From Planctomycetota bacterium (lineage in GTDB: Bacteria; Planctomycetota; UBA1135): a DNA stretch of 64,000 nt. The notes under the pieces are model-generated. The model was given only the letters and a program-made list of their open reading frames with translations, did not search any database and had not been told where the DNA came from. Location: positions 124,001-188,000 of the forward strand of contig JAJFFC010000014.1 of NCBI GenBank assembly GCA_021776795.1, given 5' to 3'. Made by a program: the position numbers and the translations under genes. How positions within the stretch are numbered: the first letter of the stretch is position 1; every line of letters starts with the position of its first letter. This document shows positions 1 to 9,196 of this stretch, one piece after another.

Positions 1-465
1 AACCAGATTCTGGAAGACGTCGCGCGCTTCGTCACCCCGGAATGCCGTCATTTAGGCATCGAGGTGGCGACTATTCTGGATGTCAATCTGCCCAGCCTCG
101 CAGTCGATGCCGGCCGCTTGCGCCAAGTTCTGCTCAACCTCGTGCTCAATGCGCGTCAAGCCTTAGAAGTGCAACATCAGCAGGGCGGACAAGGCGGGCA
201 CATCAATTTGATTAGCCGCCAAGCAGGGGACAAGGCCGTGATTGAGGTCATGGATGATGGCCCCGGGATGAAAGCCGCCACACTGGAGCGCTGTTTCGAG
301 GTCTATCACTCGACCAAAGCGGGGGGCTCCGGCCTCGGCTTGGCCATCGTCAAGCGCATCATGGAAGCCCACGGCGGGAGCGTTGCGCTGGAATCCGCAC
401 CAGAGCGAGGAACGCGTGTCAGTCTTTTCTTTCCTCTAGAGGATTCCGCCCTAGAATCTTCCTGA
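1..465 (+). CDS. Sensor histidine kinase, C-terminal part (5' end outside window)
   Basis: The reading frame is open from base 1 and stops at 463-465, so only the last 154 residues are present. They form a HATPase_c (GHKL) ATP-binding domain: an N-box (LLNLVLNARQAL, near residue 44), a G1 box (DDGPGM, near 85) and a G2 box (GGSGLGLAIV, near 108). This is the catalytic domain that phosphorylates a dimerisation histidine, which must lie upstream of the window together with any sensor domain. The stop is 3 bases before the ATG of the sigma-54 response regulator, so the two are almost certainly a cognate NtrB/NtrC-like pair. The signal sensed cannot be inferred from this fragment. Confidence 0.93.
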   Translation, partial: NQILEDVARFVTPECRHLGIEVATILDVNLPSLAVDAGRLRQVLLNLVLNARQALEVQHQQGGQGGHINLISRQAGDKAVIEVMDDGPGMKAATLERCFEVYHSTKAGGSGLGLAIVKRIMEAHGGSVALESAPERGTRVSLFFPLEDSALESS

Positions 466-468
466 GCA

Positions 469-2067
469 ATGGCTGACCCCCGCCTGCTGATTGTCGAAGA
501 CGACCGCCCCCATGCCGAAGCACTGAAGGCCGTGCTCGAGCGCGAATCCTATGTCGTCGAGATTGCGGATAGTTTTCGCGCTGCGCAGGATCGTTTGGGC
601 GTGCGTGCCTTCGACTTAATTTTGAGCGACCTGCGCCTCGGAGATGGCGACGGCCTGGAACTGCTTGCTGTGCTGAAACAGCATCATCCGCGGACCTCGA
701 TGATTCTCATCACTGGCTACGGCTCGATTGAGACCGCGGTCGAGGCCATGCGCTTGGGTGCGGCAGATTACCTCGCGAAGCCGGTGAGCTTTGAGGAATT
801 GCGTGCTCGGGTTGGGCGCGAACTGGAAAAGCGGCACCTTGCCGAAGACAACCGCGAGTTACGCGCGGAACTGCATCGGCGCTTTCGCATGCAGGGTGTG
901 ATTGGCGATAGCCCGCCGATGCGCCAGGTATTTGAGCTCGTACGCCGTGCTGGCCCGACCGATGCCACGGTCATGATTTTGGGTGAATCCGGGACCGGTA
1001 AGGAGTTAGTCGCACGGTCGCTGCACCGGATGTCGCGCCGGAGTGAAGATCGCTTCGTCGCCATTAATTGTGCCGCTCTCAGCGAAAGCTTGATTGAAAG
1101 TGAGCTCTTTGGACATGCCAAAGGAGCCTTTACCGGGGCAGAAACGGCCAAGATGGGCAAGTTTGCCTTTGCCGATTGCGGCACTCTTTTTCTGGACGAA
1201 ATTGGCGACATGCCTTTGGGCACCCAAGCCAAATTGCTGCGCGTTTTAGAAGACAAAGAGGTCATCCCGGTGGGGGCCAATGAATCGCAAAAGGTCGACG
1301 TGCGCATCATCGCCGCGACCAACCGCAACCTGCTCGAACGCGTCCACCAGGGCAAGTTCCGCGAAGACTTGTTCTACCGCCTAGCGGTAGTGCAGATTGC
1401 TTTGCCTGGATTGCGCCAACGCCCCGAAGACATTCCTGATCTGGTTTCTTACTTCACCAGTCAGTTTGAAGAGCAGCACGACAAGCAGGTGCGCACCATT
1501 CGCCCCGAGGTCATCGAGCAGCTGAAGAATCATCCTTGGCCTGGCAATGTGCGTGAACTGCGCAATGTTGTGGAAACCATGGTGGTACTGGATGTCGATG
1601 GTGTTTTGGGGCTCGACGATCTCCCGGTGATGTTGCGCAATCTTCCACGCGGTTTGCCACCCGCTGGGGGGACAAGCCAGGCCGAGGAAGTCGAAGAGGC
1701 GGAGTTGGCTGAGGCAGAAATCATCTCCTCCCGCCGCGAATCTGGGCGAAGCTCCCAGATTCCCCGGGACTCCTCTGAGCTCATTGAAATCCTGCCTCAG
1801 GGCCAGATTTCCAGTGACCCGACAAATGCCGCGCCTTCTAGCGCCATGCCAGGGCATGCCCCGCCTCCGCAGCAAGGCCCAGCCTCGCTGGTGGGTAAGC
1901 GCCTGGAAGATGTCGAGCGCGAGCTGATTTTGGCCACCTTGGAAGCCGTCCACGGCAACCGCGCTCAGGCCGCCAAGACCCTAGGCATCGGCGAGCGCAC
2001 CCTCTACCGCAAGCTAAAGGCCTATCAAGCTGCCGAGGCGGCCGATACCCCTCCCGAATCTGCCTAA
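469..2067 (+). CDS. Sigma-54-dependent response regulator, NtrC family
   Basis: 532 residues in three domains. Residues 1-120 are a receiver domain with acidic pocket E10-D11-D12 and phosphoacceptor D54. Residues about 145-380 are an AAA+ sigma-54 activation domain with Walker A GESGTGKE near 172-179, the sigma-54 contact loop GAFTGA at 219-224 and Walker B LFLDEIGD. A charged, proline-rich linker (about 400-465) follows. The C-terminal Fis-type helix-turn-helix contains NRAQAAKTLGIGERTLYRKL. It should be phosphorylated by the kinase encoded just upstream and activate RNA polymerase bound by sigma-54. A consensus sigma-54 promoter lies 15 bp after its stop, in front of dnaK, which makes dnaK a natural candidate target. 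The linker is unusually long. The other two sigma-54 promoters in this window are further possible targets. Confidence 0.95.
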   Translation: MADPRLLIVEDDRPHAEALKAVLERESYVVEIADSFRAAQDRLGVRAFDLILSDLRLGDGDGLELLAVLKQHHPRTSMILITGYGSIETAVEAMRLGAADYLAKPVSFEELRARVGRELEKRHLAEDNRELRAELHRRFRMQGVIGDSPPMRQVFELVRRAGPTDATVMILGESGTGKELVARSLHRMSRRSEDRFVAINCAALSESLIESELFGHAKGAFTGAETAKMGKFAFADCGTLFLDEIGDMPLGTQAKLLRVLEDKEVIPVGANESQKVDVRIIAATNRNLLERVHQGKFREDLFYRLAVVQIALPGLRQRPEDIPDLVSYFTSQFEEQHDKQVRTIRPEVIEQLKNHPWPGNVRELRNVVETMVVLDVDGVLGLDDLPVMLRNLPRGLPPAGGTSQAEEVEEAELAEAEIISSRRESGRSSQIPRDSSELIEILPQGQISSDPTNAAPSSAMPGHAPPPQQGPASLVGKRLEDVERELILATLEAVHGNRAQAAKTLGIGERTLYRKLKAYQAAEAADTPPESA

Positions 2068-2082
2068 TTGGCAGCCCCAGGT

Positions 2083-2097
2083 TGGCACACCAGTTGC
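2083..2097 (+). promoter_or_regulatory. Sigma-54 (RpoN) promoter for dnaK
   Basis: TGGCAC-ACCAG-TTGC matches the sigma-54 consensus TGGCAC-N5-TTGC in every specified base. The diagnostic GG (2084-2085) and GC (2096-2097) dinucleotides are exactly 10 bp apart. Transcription would start near 2109, giving a leader of about 22 nt before the dnaK ATG at 2131. It lies directly downstream of a sigma-54 activator gene. A short inverted repeat CTGCC-N5-GGCAG sits at 2060-2074, just upstream. I see no CIRCE element, the usual dnaK operator. Confidence 0.8.
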
Positions 2098-2130
2098 CCT
2101 TTAGCGGCTGGCTGACAAGCCAATAGAAAC

Positions 2131-4023
2131 ATGGGAAAAATCATCGGTATCGATTTGGGCACCACCAACTCTGTGGTGTCTGTTCTGGAAGGCGGAGAGG
2201 CCAAGGTCATCCCCAACAAAGAAGGTGGTCGCACGACTCCTTCGGTAGTGGCTTTCCAAGACAATGGTCAGCGTTTGGTTGGTGGCCCGGCAAAGCGCCA
2301 GGCAGTCACCAACCCGACCAACACCATCTTCAGCATCAAGCGCTTCATGGGGCGTCGCCATCGCGAAGTCTCGAATGAAGAAATGCTCGTGCCCTACGAG
2401 ATCGTCGGCGGCGCCGAGGAATTGGTGCGAGTGAAGATTGGCGATAAGGAGTACACCGCTCCTGAAATCAGCGCCTTCACCTTGGGCTATCTCAAGGAGT
2501 GCGCCGAAGATTACCTCGGCGAGAAAGTCACCCAAGCGGTGATTACGGTGCCTGCTTACTTCAACGACTCCCAGCGCCAGGCCACCAAAGATGCCGGCAA
2601 GATTGCGGGCCTCGAAGTGGAGCGCATCATCAACGAACCGACCGCCGCGGCCATCGCCTATGGCGAAGACAAGAAGAAGAGCGGCAAGATTGCGGTCTTT
2701 GACCTTGGTGGCGGTACCTTCGACATCTCCATCCTCGACATCGGCGATGGCGTTTTTGAAGTGTTGGCCACTTCTGGCGACACCCACCTCGGTGGTGACG
2801 ACTTCGATCAACTCCTGATTAACTTCGTTGCGGACGAGTTCGCCAAAGAAGCCGGAATCGATTTGCGCTCGGACAAGATGGCCCTGCAGCGCCTCAAGGA
2901 AGCTTGCGAAAAGGCCAAGTGCGAACTGAGTTCTGGAAACGAAACTCAGATTAACCTTCCCTTCATCACCGCAGACGCCAGCGGCCCGAAGCACCTGATG
3001 CAAACCATCTCGCGCAACCGCTTCGAAAGCATTTCTGCTGAGCTGTTTGCACGCTGCAAGACTCCCTGCGAGCAGGCTCTCGCCGATGCCAAGCTCAAAC
3101 CGTCGGACATCGACGAGGTGCTGTTGGTCGGTGGCTCCACCCGCATCCCCAAGGTGCAGGAAATTGTTCAGGAAGTGTTCCAGCAGGAGCCCAACAAGTC
3201 GATGAACCCCGACGAAGTCGTGTCGCTTGGCGCCGCGGTTCAGGGCGGTGTTCTCGCAGGCGATGTCGAGGACCTGGTGCTCCTCGATGTCACCCCTCTG
3301 TCGCTCGGCATTGAAACCATGGGCGGCGTGATGACGGTGCTGATTGGCCGCAACACCACGATTCCGACCACCAAGAAAGAAGTCTTCTCCACCGCGAGTG
3401 ACAACCAGCCTTCGGTGGAAGTCCACGTCATGCAGGGCGAGCGCCCGATGGCTGCCGACAACCGCACCCTAGATAAGTTCCACCTCGATGGCATTCCGCC
3501 AGCCCCACGCGGTGTGCCGCAGATTGAAGTCGAGTTTGACATCGACTCCAACGGCATTCTTCATGTGGAGGCTCGCGACAAGGCCACTGGCAAGGAGCAC
3601 AAGGTGCGCATCGAGCAGTCCTCTGGAATCAGCGACGATGACATCTCGCGCATGCAAGATGAAGCCGAGCGCTTCAAGGAGCAAGACGAAGCCGCCAAGG
3701 CGGTTGCCGACAAGCGCAACAGTGCCGACCAAGTGGTGTGGCAGGCTGAGAAACTGCTGAAGGAACAGGAAGCCAAGATTGAAGATGCCGACAAGTCGGC
3801 CGTCGAAGCGGCTATCGAAGAGGTCAAGGAGGTCCTCAAGGGCGAAGATTTATCCGCCATCGATAGCAAGGTAGACGCGCTTAATCAGGTGCTCCAGCCG
3901 ATCGCGCAGAAGCTGTACCAAGAATCTTCTGAGCCGGGCGCTAATCCTGCTCCAGAGCAAGGTGCTGAGAACAGCAGCGAGGCCGACGACGTGGTCGACG
4001 CCGACTACGAAGTCAAGAACTAA
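2131..4023 (+). CDS. dnaK: Chaperone DnaK (Hsp70)
   Basis: 630 residues, normal family length. Hallmarks of the actin-like ATPase domain are DLGTTNS at 8-14, [25 protein letters not shown] and the phosphate-2 loop DLGGGTFD, then [11 protein letters not shown]. The beta-sandwich peptide-binding domain and helical lid follow, ending in an acidic tail typical of bacterial DnaK. It is a cytosolic ATP-driven folding chaperone that works with DnaJ and GrpE, neither of which is adjacent. It stands as its own transcription unit between a sigma-54 promoter and a strong terminator. Control by sigma-54 rather than sigma-32 or HrcA/CIRCE is the odd feature. Confidence 0.98.
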   Translation: MGKIIGIDLGTTNSVVSVLEGGEAKVIPNKEGGRTTPSVVAFQDNGQRLVGGPAKRQAVTNPTNTIFSIKRFMGRRHREVSNEEMLVPYEIVGGAEELVRVKIGDKEYTAPEISAFTLGYLKECAEDYLGEKVTQAVITVPAYFNDSQRQATKDAGKIAGLEVERIINEPTAAAIAYGEDKKKSGKIAVFDLGGGTFDISILDIGDGVFEVLATSGDTHLGGDDFDQLLINFVADEFAKEAGIDLRSDKMALQRLKEACEKAKCELSSGNETQINLPFITADASGPKHLMQTISRNRFESISAELFARCKTPCEQALADAKLKPSDIDEVLLVGGSTRIPKVQEIVQEVFQQEPNKSMNPDEVVSLGAAVQGGVLAGDVEDLVLLDVTPLSLGIETMGGVMTVLIGRNTTIPTTKKEVFSTASDNQPSVEVHVMQGERPMAADNRTLDKFHLDGIPPAPRGVPQIEVEFDIDSNGILHVEARDKATGKEHKVRIEQSSGISDDDISRMQDEAERFKEQDEAAKAVADKRNSADQVVWQAEKLLKEQEAKIEDADKSAVEAAIEEVKEVLKGEDLSAIDSKVDALNQVLQPIAQKLYQESSEPGANPAPEQGAENSSEADDVVDADYEVKN

Positions 4024-4060
4024 CGCGCATTCGCGTACCGCTGCGACCAGGGCGGTACAT

Positions 4061-4108
4061 ATGCCGGGGCTAGGGGGGACGTTACCCTGTAGCCCCGGCA
4101 TTCTTTTT
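4061..4108 (+). terminator. Rho-independent terminator after dnaK
   Basis: A perfect 12-bp stem (ATGCCGGGGCTA at 4061-4072 with TAGCCCCGGCAT at 4090-4101), a 17-nt loop, then TCTTTTT at 4102-4108. It separates dnaK from the ABC transporter genes. Confidence 0.9.
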
Positions 4109-4124
4109 GCAGGTGCCTTCCTTC

Positions 4125-5072
4125 ATGATCCGTGCGGAAAAGCTAAGCAAGCACTATGGCTCCCTGGTCGCACTCGACCAGGTAGATTTGCACGTGCCCA
4201 AAGGCGAGATCTTGGGCTTCCTCGGCCCTAATGGAGCCGGAAAAAGTACTGCTCTGCGCCTTTTGAGTGGGTATCTGCCGCCCACGGCCGGAAAGGCCAG
4301 CATTGCCGGCCATGACTTGGTGCAAGACTCCCTGAGCGCTCGCGCACATCTGGGCTATCTACCGGAGCACTTTGTCGCGCCTGCGGACTTGCGTGTCGGG
4401 GAATATCTGCGCTTCCGTGCTCGGCTCAAAGGCCTCAGCCGCGCCGAGGCCAAAACGCAGATTGCGGCCGTCAGTAAACGCTTGGCCATCAGTGATCGCT
4501 TGCGCCAGCCGTTCTTGGCCTTGAGTAAAGGTTTCCGCCAGCGCATTGGCCTTGCCGATGCCCTCCTCGGCGATCCACCTGCGCTCCTTTTGGATGAGCC
4601 TTTCAGTGGCTTAGATCCCCTCCAGCGGGAAGAATTCCGCTCGATTTTGCGCGAGCTCGCCGACGATGGCAAAGCCATCCTGTTTAGCTCTCATGTTCTG
4701 CCTGAAGTCGAGGAGATTGCGGATCGCATTTTGGTATTGGTCAGGGGGCGTGCCCGCGCCGTGGGCACTTTGGCCGACCTCCGTCAAGTCCAGCAGCAAA
4801 CCGGAATGTGTGAAATTCGCTTTGAGGGTGATCACCAGCAAGCCCTGTCCGCATTGCTCAGTTCTCGCTGGGGCGAACAGGTGCAAGGCTTGCAGGAACA
4901 TGCAGGAGGACTGCGTTTCCGCTTAGCCCCTGAGGTTCCCCGCACCGAAGTCTTCCAAACCTTGGCCAATGCCGATTACGGCGTGGTGGCGCTGCAAGAA
5001 ATTCAGCCAGACCTCGAGGACCTCTTCCGCCAACTCGTGACCACAGAGGCTAAAGCATGCGAGCCTTCCTAG
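4125..5072 (+). CDS. ABC transporter ATP-binding protein (GldA/CcmA-like)
   Basis: 315 residues from the ATG at 4125; an upstream TTG at 4107 is in frame but overlaps the terminator T-run. Walker A is GPNGAGKST at 34-42, the signature motif is a modified LSKGFRQRIG near 133, and Walker B with D-loop is LLLDEPFSGLDP near 153. The roughly 90-residue C-terminal extension is typical of ABC-2 exporters. It powers the permease encoded next, whose ORF starts 16 bp before this stop. The four-gene order ATPase, ABC-2 permease, GldG-like protein, DUF4340 protein recurs in many bacteria outside gliding Bacteroidetes. Its substrate is not established. Confidence 0.93.
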   Translation: MIRAEKLSKHYGSLVALDQVDLHVPKGEILGFLGPNGAGKSTALRLLSGYLPPTAGKASIAGHDLVQDSLSARAHLGYLPEHFVAPADLRVGEYLRFRARLKGLSRAEAKTQIAAVSKRLAISDRLRQPFLALSKGFRQRIGLADALLGDPPALLLDEPFSGLDPLQREEFRSILRELADDGKAILFSSHVLPEVEEIADRILVLVRGRARAVGTLADLRQVQQQTGMCEIRFEGDHQQALSALLSSRWGEQVQGLQEHAGGLRFRLAPEVPRTEVFQTLANADYGVVALQEIQPDLEDLFRQLVTTEAKACEPS

Positions 5073-5800
5073 CACTGTGGAGACGGGAGCTGTGGTCGCT
5101 GTTAATTGCGCCCTATGTTTATGTCTTGCTCGGCTTTTGGTATTTGCTGAACGGACTCATGTTCTCGACCTTCTTGGAGTTCCCCGAGATCCAAGCCGAC
5201 CTGCGCTTGTTGCCACCCTATCTTTTTGGCAGTGGTTTGCTGGTGTGGCTCCTGTTGCCCGCATTTCCCCCCTTGCTGGCCATCAAGCTTCTCGCGGAAG
5301 AGCATCGAGTCGGCACCTTAGAACCACTGCTGACGGCACCGGTGCGCGACATCTCGGTGGTGCTCGCCAAATATGCCGCCGTGTGCTTGTTCTTCCTCTT
5401 GTTCTGGGGAGGAGTCTTACTCCAGTTCCTGCTGCTGTCATGGCATGGCGCTGAATTGGATTGGGCCCGCGTTCTAGGTGGCTTTGTCGGCGCGCTCATG
5501 GTCAGTTTTTTGTTCCTGGCCAGTGGGCTGTGGGCTTCCTCATGGGGCGGCAACCTGGTGTTGGCCGCAGGTGGGGGAGCCGCCATCAACTACCTCCTGC
5601 TATTCCTCCCGGCCTTCTTCGAAACCGATGAAGGACGCATCGGCGCCATCGCGCGAGCTTGCAACTTACCGACCATGCTCGACCGCAGCTATTCGGCTGG
5701 CTTGGTCGACTCAGCAGCATTGTTTTATCCCTTGGCCTTGTCGGGACTGTTTCTGTACCTGACCTGGATTCGTTTGGTGTCGCGGAGGTGGGTGCCATGA
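5057..5800 (+). CDS. ABC-2 type permease (GldF-like)
   Basis: 247 residues with about six hydrophobic segments, starting MRAFLALWRRELWSLLIAPY, a cytoplasmic amphipathic start typical of ABC-2/GldF permeases. The conserved EEHRVGTLEPLLTAPV segment near residue 80 is the hallmark loop of this family. The ORF overlaps the ATPase gene by 16 bp and the next gene by ATGA, so the cluster is one operon with coupled translation. It forms the membrane channel of an ABC exporter with the preceding ATPase. The substrate is unknown. Confidence 0.9.
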   Translation: MRAFLALWRRELWSLLIAPYVYVLLGFWYLLNGLMFSTFLEFPEIQADLRLLPPYLFGSGLLVWLLLPAFPPLLAIKLLAEEHRVGTLEPLLTAPVRDISVVLAKYAAVCLFFLLFWGGVLLQFLLLSWHGAELDWARVLGGFVGALMVSFLFLASGLWASSWGGNLVLAAGGGAAINYLLLFLPAFFETDEGRIGAIARACNLPTMLDRSYSAGLVDSAALFYPLALSGLFLYLTWIRLVSRRWVP

Positions 5801-7272
5801 ATCGGCGCTGGCGCTTGACCTTATTGACTACGGCAGCCGGTTTGATTGGCGTGGTTCTCATGGTGGCCTTCGTTGCGGTCATCAACCGGCCGGAAATGCG
5901 CTTCCGTGTCGACCTCAGTCAAAGTGGGGAAGCACGGCTAAGCAGTCGCACGATCGAGGCCATGAAGGCCTTGCCGGAGCAGGCCGAACTCACCGCCTTC
6001 TTGTTTCCGGAAGATCAAACGCTGTTAACCAATGGCTCGACGGTATATCCGCAAGCCTTTGACCGCCTGCGTAGCTACCTCGAGGATTTGCGCATTGGGT
6101 CGGAGGGCAAACTCGAAGTCCTTGTGCTGGAAGCAAACAGCCCTTTAGTGTTGCAGCAGCAGTCCGCGGAAAAATTACAGCGACGCCCTGGCGACTTAGT
6201 GATTGTGGAATCAGGCGATGGGCGCAAGGTTTTACGTTTCGAAGACCTGTTCCAGGTCATTCAGGCCACCCCAGAGGGCCGACCTGCACGCCTGCATCGG
6301 CAGCGCATCGATGCGGCAATTGGCAATGCGCTTCAGCAACTGGCCAGTGGAAAGCAAGCCCTAGTCGGCATCGTCAATGGCACTGGACAAGGTCAGCTGG
6401 AAGATCCGCAAACTCTGGCTCCTTTGGCCTCGATATTGCGCCAGGAAGGCTACGAGGTCGTAGCCGTTCGAGGTCCACTCGAAGCTTTGGAATTGGATTG
6501 CTCTCTGTTGATTGTTCCCGGCCAGCAACGCGCCATGTTGCCCGCGGACCGCGAGGCTGCAGCCACTTGGATTGCCGAACAACGTCCTTTGCTTTTGGCC
6601 TTAGGGGCCTTTGCTCCCGATGAAGCGGTGGCCGACTGGAACTCCTTACTTGCTGACCTCGGCACTGGCTTCGCCGAAGGTTTGGTATGCGCGCCCATGG
6701 CCTTTGCCGGTGGTTTTGTCGAAGGGCGCAGCCAAGTTTCGCAACTGGAGATTACTCCAGAGCAGATTAGTGGAGACCATCCCATCACCTTAGCCTTAGT
6801 CGAGGCAGGGCGTTATCTTTTGTTTCCCACCACTCGACCGTTGCTGTTTGGAGCCGGAAATAACAGCTATGGACAAGAGCGGCTGGTGCGCAGCTCGCGA
6901 ATTTCATGGGTGGACTTGGTCGGTGGAGAAGCCTTCACCCAGAACCAAGGGGAAAAAAGCGGCATTCAGGCATTGGCCGTCGCCGCAGCCCCTTGGACCG
7001 CGCAAAGCCCGGAGCAATCCGGTCGCGTGGTGGTTTCCGGTTCCGCCGAAATCATGCGTCGCGCCCTGGGGCTAGATCAAGACTTCGTGACTGCTTCCTG
7101 TTCTTGGCTGCTTGGCGATGACCGCGAACGGCAAGGCTTAGTCTCCCTGGGAGAGTTGCCTTACCGGCCGGATCAACGCTCGCTCACTCGTTTACACAAC
7201 CTCACCGTTCTCGCCCTTCCCGGCTGCACTTTCCTCGTTGCATTTTGGATCTTCTGGAGACGACGTCGATGA
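5797..7272 (+). CDS. GldG-like ABC transporter auxiliary protein
   Basis: 491 residues from the ATG at 5797, which overlaps the permease stop as ATGA; an in-frame start further upstream would overlap the permease extensively and is rejected. An N-terminal membrane anchor (about residues 8-29) is followed by a large extracytoplasmic domain. A C-terminal membrane helix ends in FWIFWRRRR, so both ends are cytoplasmic. The order and architecture match GldG / ABC_transp_aux proteins, which partner GldF-type permeases. Function in non-gliding bacteria is unknown. Confidence 0.85.
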   Translation: MNRRWRLTLLTTAAGLIGVVLMVAFVAVINRPEMRFRVDLSQSGEARLSSRTIEAMKALPEQAELTAFLFPEDQTLLTNGSTVYPQAFDRLRSYLEDLRIGSEGKLEVLVLEANSPLVLQQQSAEKLQRRPGDLVIVESGDGRKVLRFEDLFQVIQATPEGRPARLHRQRIDAAIGNALQQLASGKQALVGIVNGTGQGQLEDPQTLAPLASILRQEGYEVVAVRGPLEALELDCSLLIVPGQQRAMLPADREAAATWIAEQRPLLLALGAFAPDEAVADWNSLLADLGTGFAEGLVCAPMAFAGGFVEGRSQVSQLEITPEQISGDHPITLALVEAGRYLLFPTTRPLLFGAGNNSYGQERLVRSSRISWVDLVGGEAFTQNQGEKSGIQALAVAAAPWTAQSPEQSGRVVVSGSAEIMRRALGLDQDFVTASCSWLLGDDRERQGLVSLGELPYRPDQRSLTRLHNLTVLALPGCTFLVAFWIFWRRRR

Positions 7273-8582
7273 ATCCTCTACGCCTGTTCCTACTCTTGTT
7301 GGTTCTTGCAGGTCTCGCTGCAGGCCTTTCCTACCTGGCTCTTCGTCCCAGCGAAGATCCCACGCCCATCCTTCCCGAGGCCACTGCCGATGCCCTGATT
7401 ACTGGGAATCCGGAAAACCTACGCGTCCTTCGTATCGAGCGTCCGCGCTACGGTCAGCGCGTCAGTTTTGAGCTTAAGGACCGTTCTTGGCGCATGACCG
7501 AGCCGGTGGAAGACGAGGCCGATGTCTATGCCCTCGGCACTGCCCTCGAAGTGCTGTTTGGCAATGACTATCGGCCAGCGTTGCCGATTTATTTGGCACA
7601 AACCGCCGAACAACTAGGCTTAGACCAGCCCGACGTCTCGATTGAGTTGGAATGGGCCGACGGCACCACTTCCTGGTTGCGCATTGGCGCGCAAGAGCCT
7701 GCCGCAGACTTCCGCGTTGCAGAACGCCAAGAGGGACAGGTTCGCCTTCCCTTAGCGTCTTATCGCAAGCTGGCGCGAGCTGTGCAAGATTGGCGCAACC
7801 ATCGCTTGCATCCCTATGGTGTCACCTTGACCGAAGTGGTCTGGGAACCGGCAGAGGGCCAAGCCCTGCGCCTTCGTCAACAAGGCCAAAGATGGCGGTT
7901 GGTCGAACCCATCGAAGCTGCGCTTTCCGATCCCGCTCACGACATGCTGCTGGCACTTCTAGGTGCGCGCTTGATTGGCATGGGTTTGGAAGAAGTCCCT
8001 TTCGACGCTTGGCAGGAGCCCATCGGGCAACTCAACCTTTTCCGCGGCAAAGAGGAAGTGCAAATTCGCTTTAGTCAAGATTTTGGTGTGCACACCGATC
8101 GCCGCCCTTACAGCTTGACCATTGACCCGCTGCATATGCGTTTCCTCTCTTTGCCATTAGAGGAAATCCAAAGTCCCTTCTTGCTCGATTTCGAGCCTGA
8201 TCAAATCGCTTCGATTGGACTAGAGCAAGGGCGGAATATGGGGACCTTCCAGCGCCAGGCTGGCTCTTGGGCCGACCCCCAGGATCGATTGCTCTCGCCT
8301 GAGGAAGCCGGTTTTCTAGATGCTCTCCTGCGCTACGGCAAAGAAGCCATGCGCGGTGAACAGATGCCTGTGCCGGAAGAACCACATTCCGGCAAGGTCA
8401 TGTTCAGCATTTCCCGACAACCCAAAGAGCGCGGATCAGCCGTCCTGCGGTGGTGGGTGCAGCCTGATGGACGCATCGTCATCAGCGCACAAAACAGCAC
8501 CGAAGCCTATCCGTCCAGTGTCAATTTTGAAGCTGGGGTTGCGGATTTCTTCCGCACGGTAAATCAGGAATCTCGCCAGTAA
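7269..8582 (+). CDS. DUF4340 domain-containing protein
   Basis: 437 residues from the ATG at 7269, overlapping the previous stop as ATGA. One N-terminal membrane helix (LRLFLLLLVLAGLAAGLSYL) precedes a periplasmic, beta-rich domain that repeats twice: two segments of the type 'RVLRIERPRYGQRVSFELKD' followed by 'WRMTEPVEDEADVYAL', and again 'LRLRQQGQRWRLVEPIEAAL'. This is the pattern of DUF4340, commonly the last gene of GldA/F/G-like clusters. The role is unknown; it is probably an accessory subunit facing the envelope. Its 3' end overlaps that of the convergent purN by 19 bp. Confidence 0.82.
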   Translation: MNPLRLFLLLLVLAGLAAGLSYLALRPSEDPTPILPEATADALITGNPENLRVLRIERPRYGQRVSFELKDRSWRMTEPVEDEADVYALGTALEVLFGNDYRPALPIYLAQTAEQLGLDQPDVSIELEWADGTTSWLRIGAQEPAADFRVAERQEGQVRLPLASYRKLARAVQDWRNHRLHPYGVTLTEVVWEPAEGQALRLRQQGQRWRLVEPIEAALSDPAHDMLLALLGARLIGMGLEEVPFDAWQEPIGQLNLFRGKEEVQIRFSQDFGVHTDRRPYSLTIDPLHMRFLSLPLEEIQSPFLLDFEPDQIASIGLEQGRNMGTFQRQAGSWADPQDRLLSPEEAGFLDALLRYGKEAMRGEQMPVPEEPHSGKVMFSISRQPKERGSAVLRWWVQPDGRIVISAQNSTEAYPSSVNFEAGVADFFRTVNQESRQ

Positions 8583-9196
8583 ACCTGGCCGCCTTCCCAC
8601 CAAGCGTCTTCGGCAAGTAAATGGCGGATGGCTTGCGGGTAGCTTTCGCATTCTGCGGCGAATACGCGATCCGCAAGATCATCGGGACTGTCTTGGGCCA
8701 ATACTGGAACGGCGGTTTGCAATACGACTGGGCCTTGGTCATAGGCACTGGTCGCAAAGTGGACCGTGCATCCACTGATCGCGGCGCCATCGCGAATCAC
8801 GGCTTGATGAACATGATGGCCGTAAAAACCTTTACCGCCATAAGCGGGCAAGAGCGCCGGATGAATGTTCAGGACCTTGCCTTCTAGCTCGGGCGGAATC
8901 GGTAACAGTTGCAGCCAACCAGCCAAGATCACGAAATCTGGGCGCGCTTCATGGATCGTGGCGAGAAGTAGCTTGTCTCGAAGGGCGCGATCTGGATGGG
9001 ATTGGGGACCAATCACCATGGTGGCTAATCCCAGCTTCTGTGCTCGCTCTCGAGCTTGGAGATCTGCACGCGAAACAATCACCACGACGATTTCTGCGGC
9101 TAATTCACCGCGCTGAATACACAACTGCAGATTTTCAAGTGTGCGGCCTCCGCCAGAGGCCAACACGACTAGGCGCGCCGACCGCTGCGAGCTCAT
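8564..9196 (-). CDS. purN: Phosphoribosylglycinamide formyltransferase PurN
   Basis: 210 residues from the ATG at 9196-9194, which overlaps the upstream kinase stop as ATGA; an upstream extension is possible but unsupported. It transfers a formyl group from 10-formyl-THF to GAR in purine synthesis. The N-terminal loop reads LASGGGRTLENL. The catalytic Asn-His pair is in NIHPALLPAYGGKGFYG, and the catalytic Asp is in YDQGPVVLQ. It is the last gene of the minus-strand operon yggS-kinase-purN. Another purine gene, purM, lies at 60992-62044, not adjacent. Confidence 0.93.
   Translation of the reverse strand: MSSQRSARLVVLASGGGRTLENLQLCIQRGELAAEIVVVIVSRADLQARERAQKLGLATMVIGPQSHPDRALRDKLLLATIHEARPDFVILAGWLQLLPIPPELEGKVLNIHPALLPAYGGKGFYGHHVHQAVIRDGAAISGCTVHFATSAYDQGPVVLQTAVPVLAQDSPDDLADRVFAAECESYPQAIRHLLAEDAWWEGGQVYWRDS

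Noticed and set aside
2068-2130. CIRCE operator before dnaK
   Set aside because: No TTAGCACTC-N9-GAGTGCTAA or close variant is present in the gap.
2101-3426. Long open frame on the minus strand opposite dnaK (441 codons)
   Set aside because: It is the antisense shadow of a strongly biased dnaK gene; its product has no family features, and it would remove the sigma-54 promoter and start.
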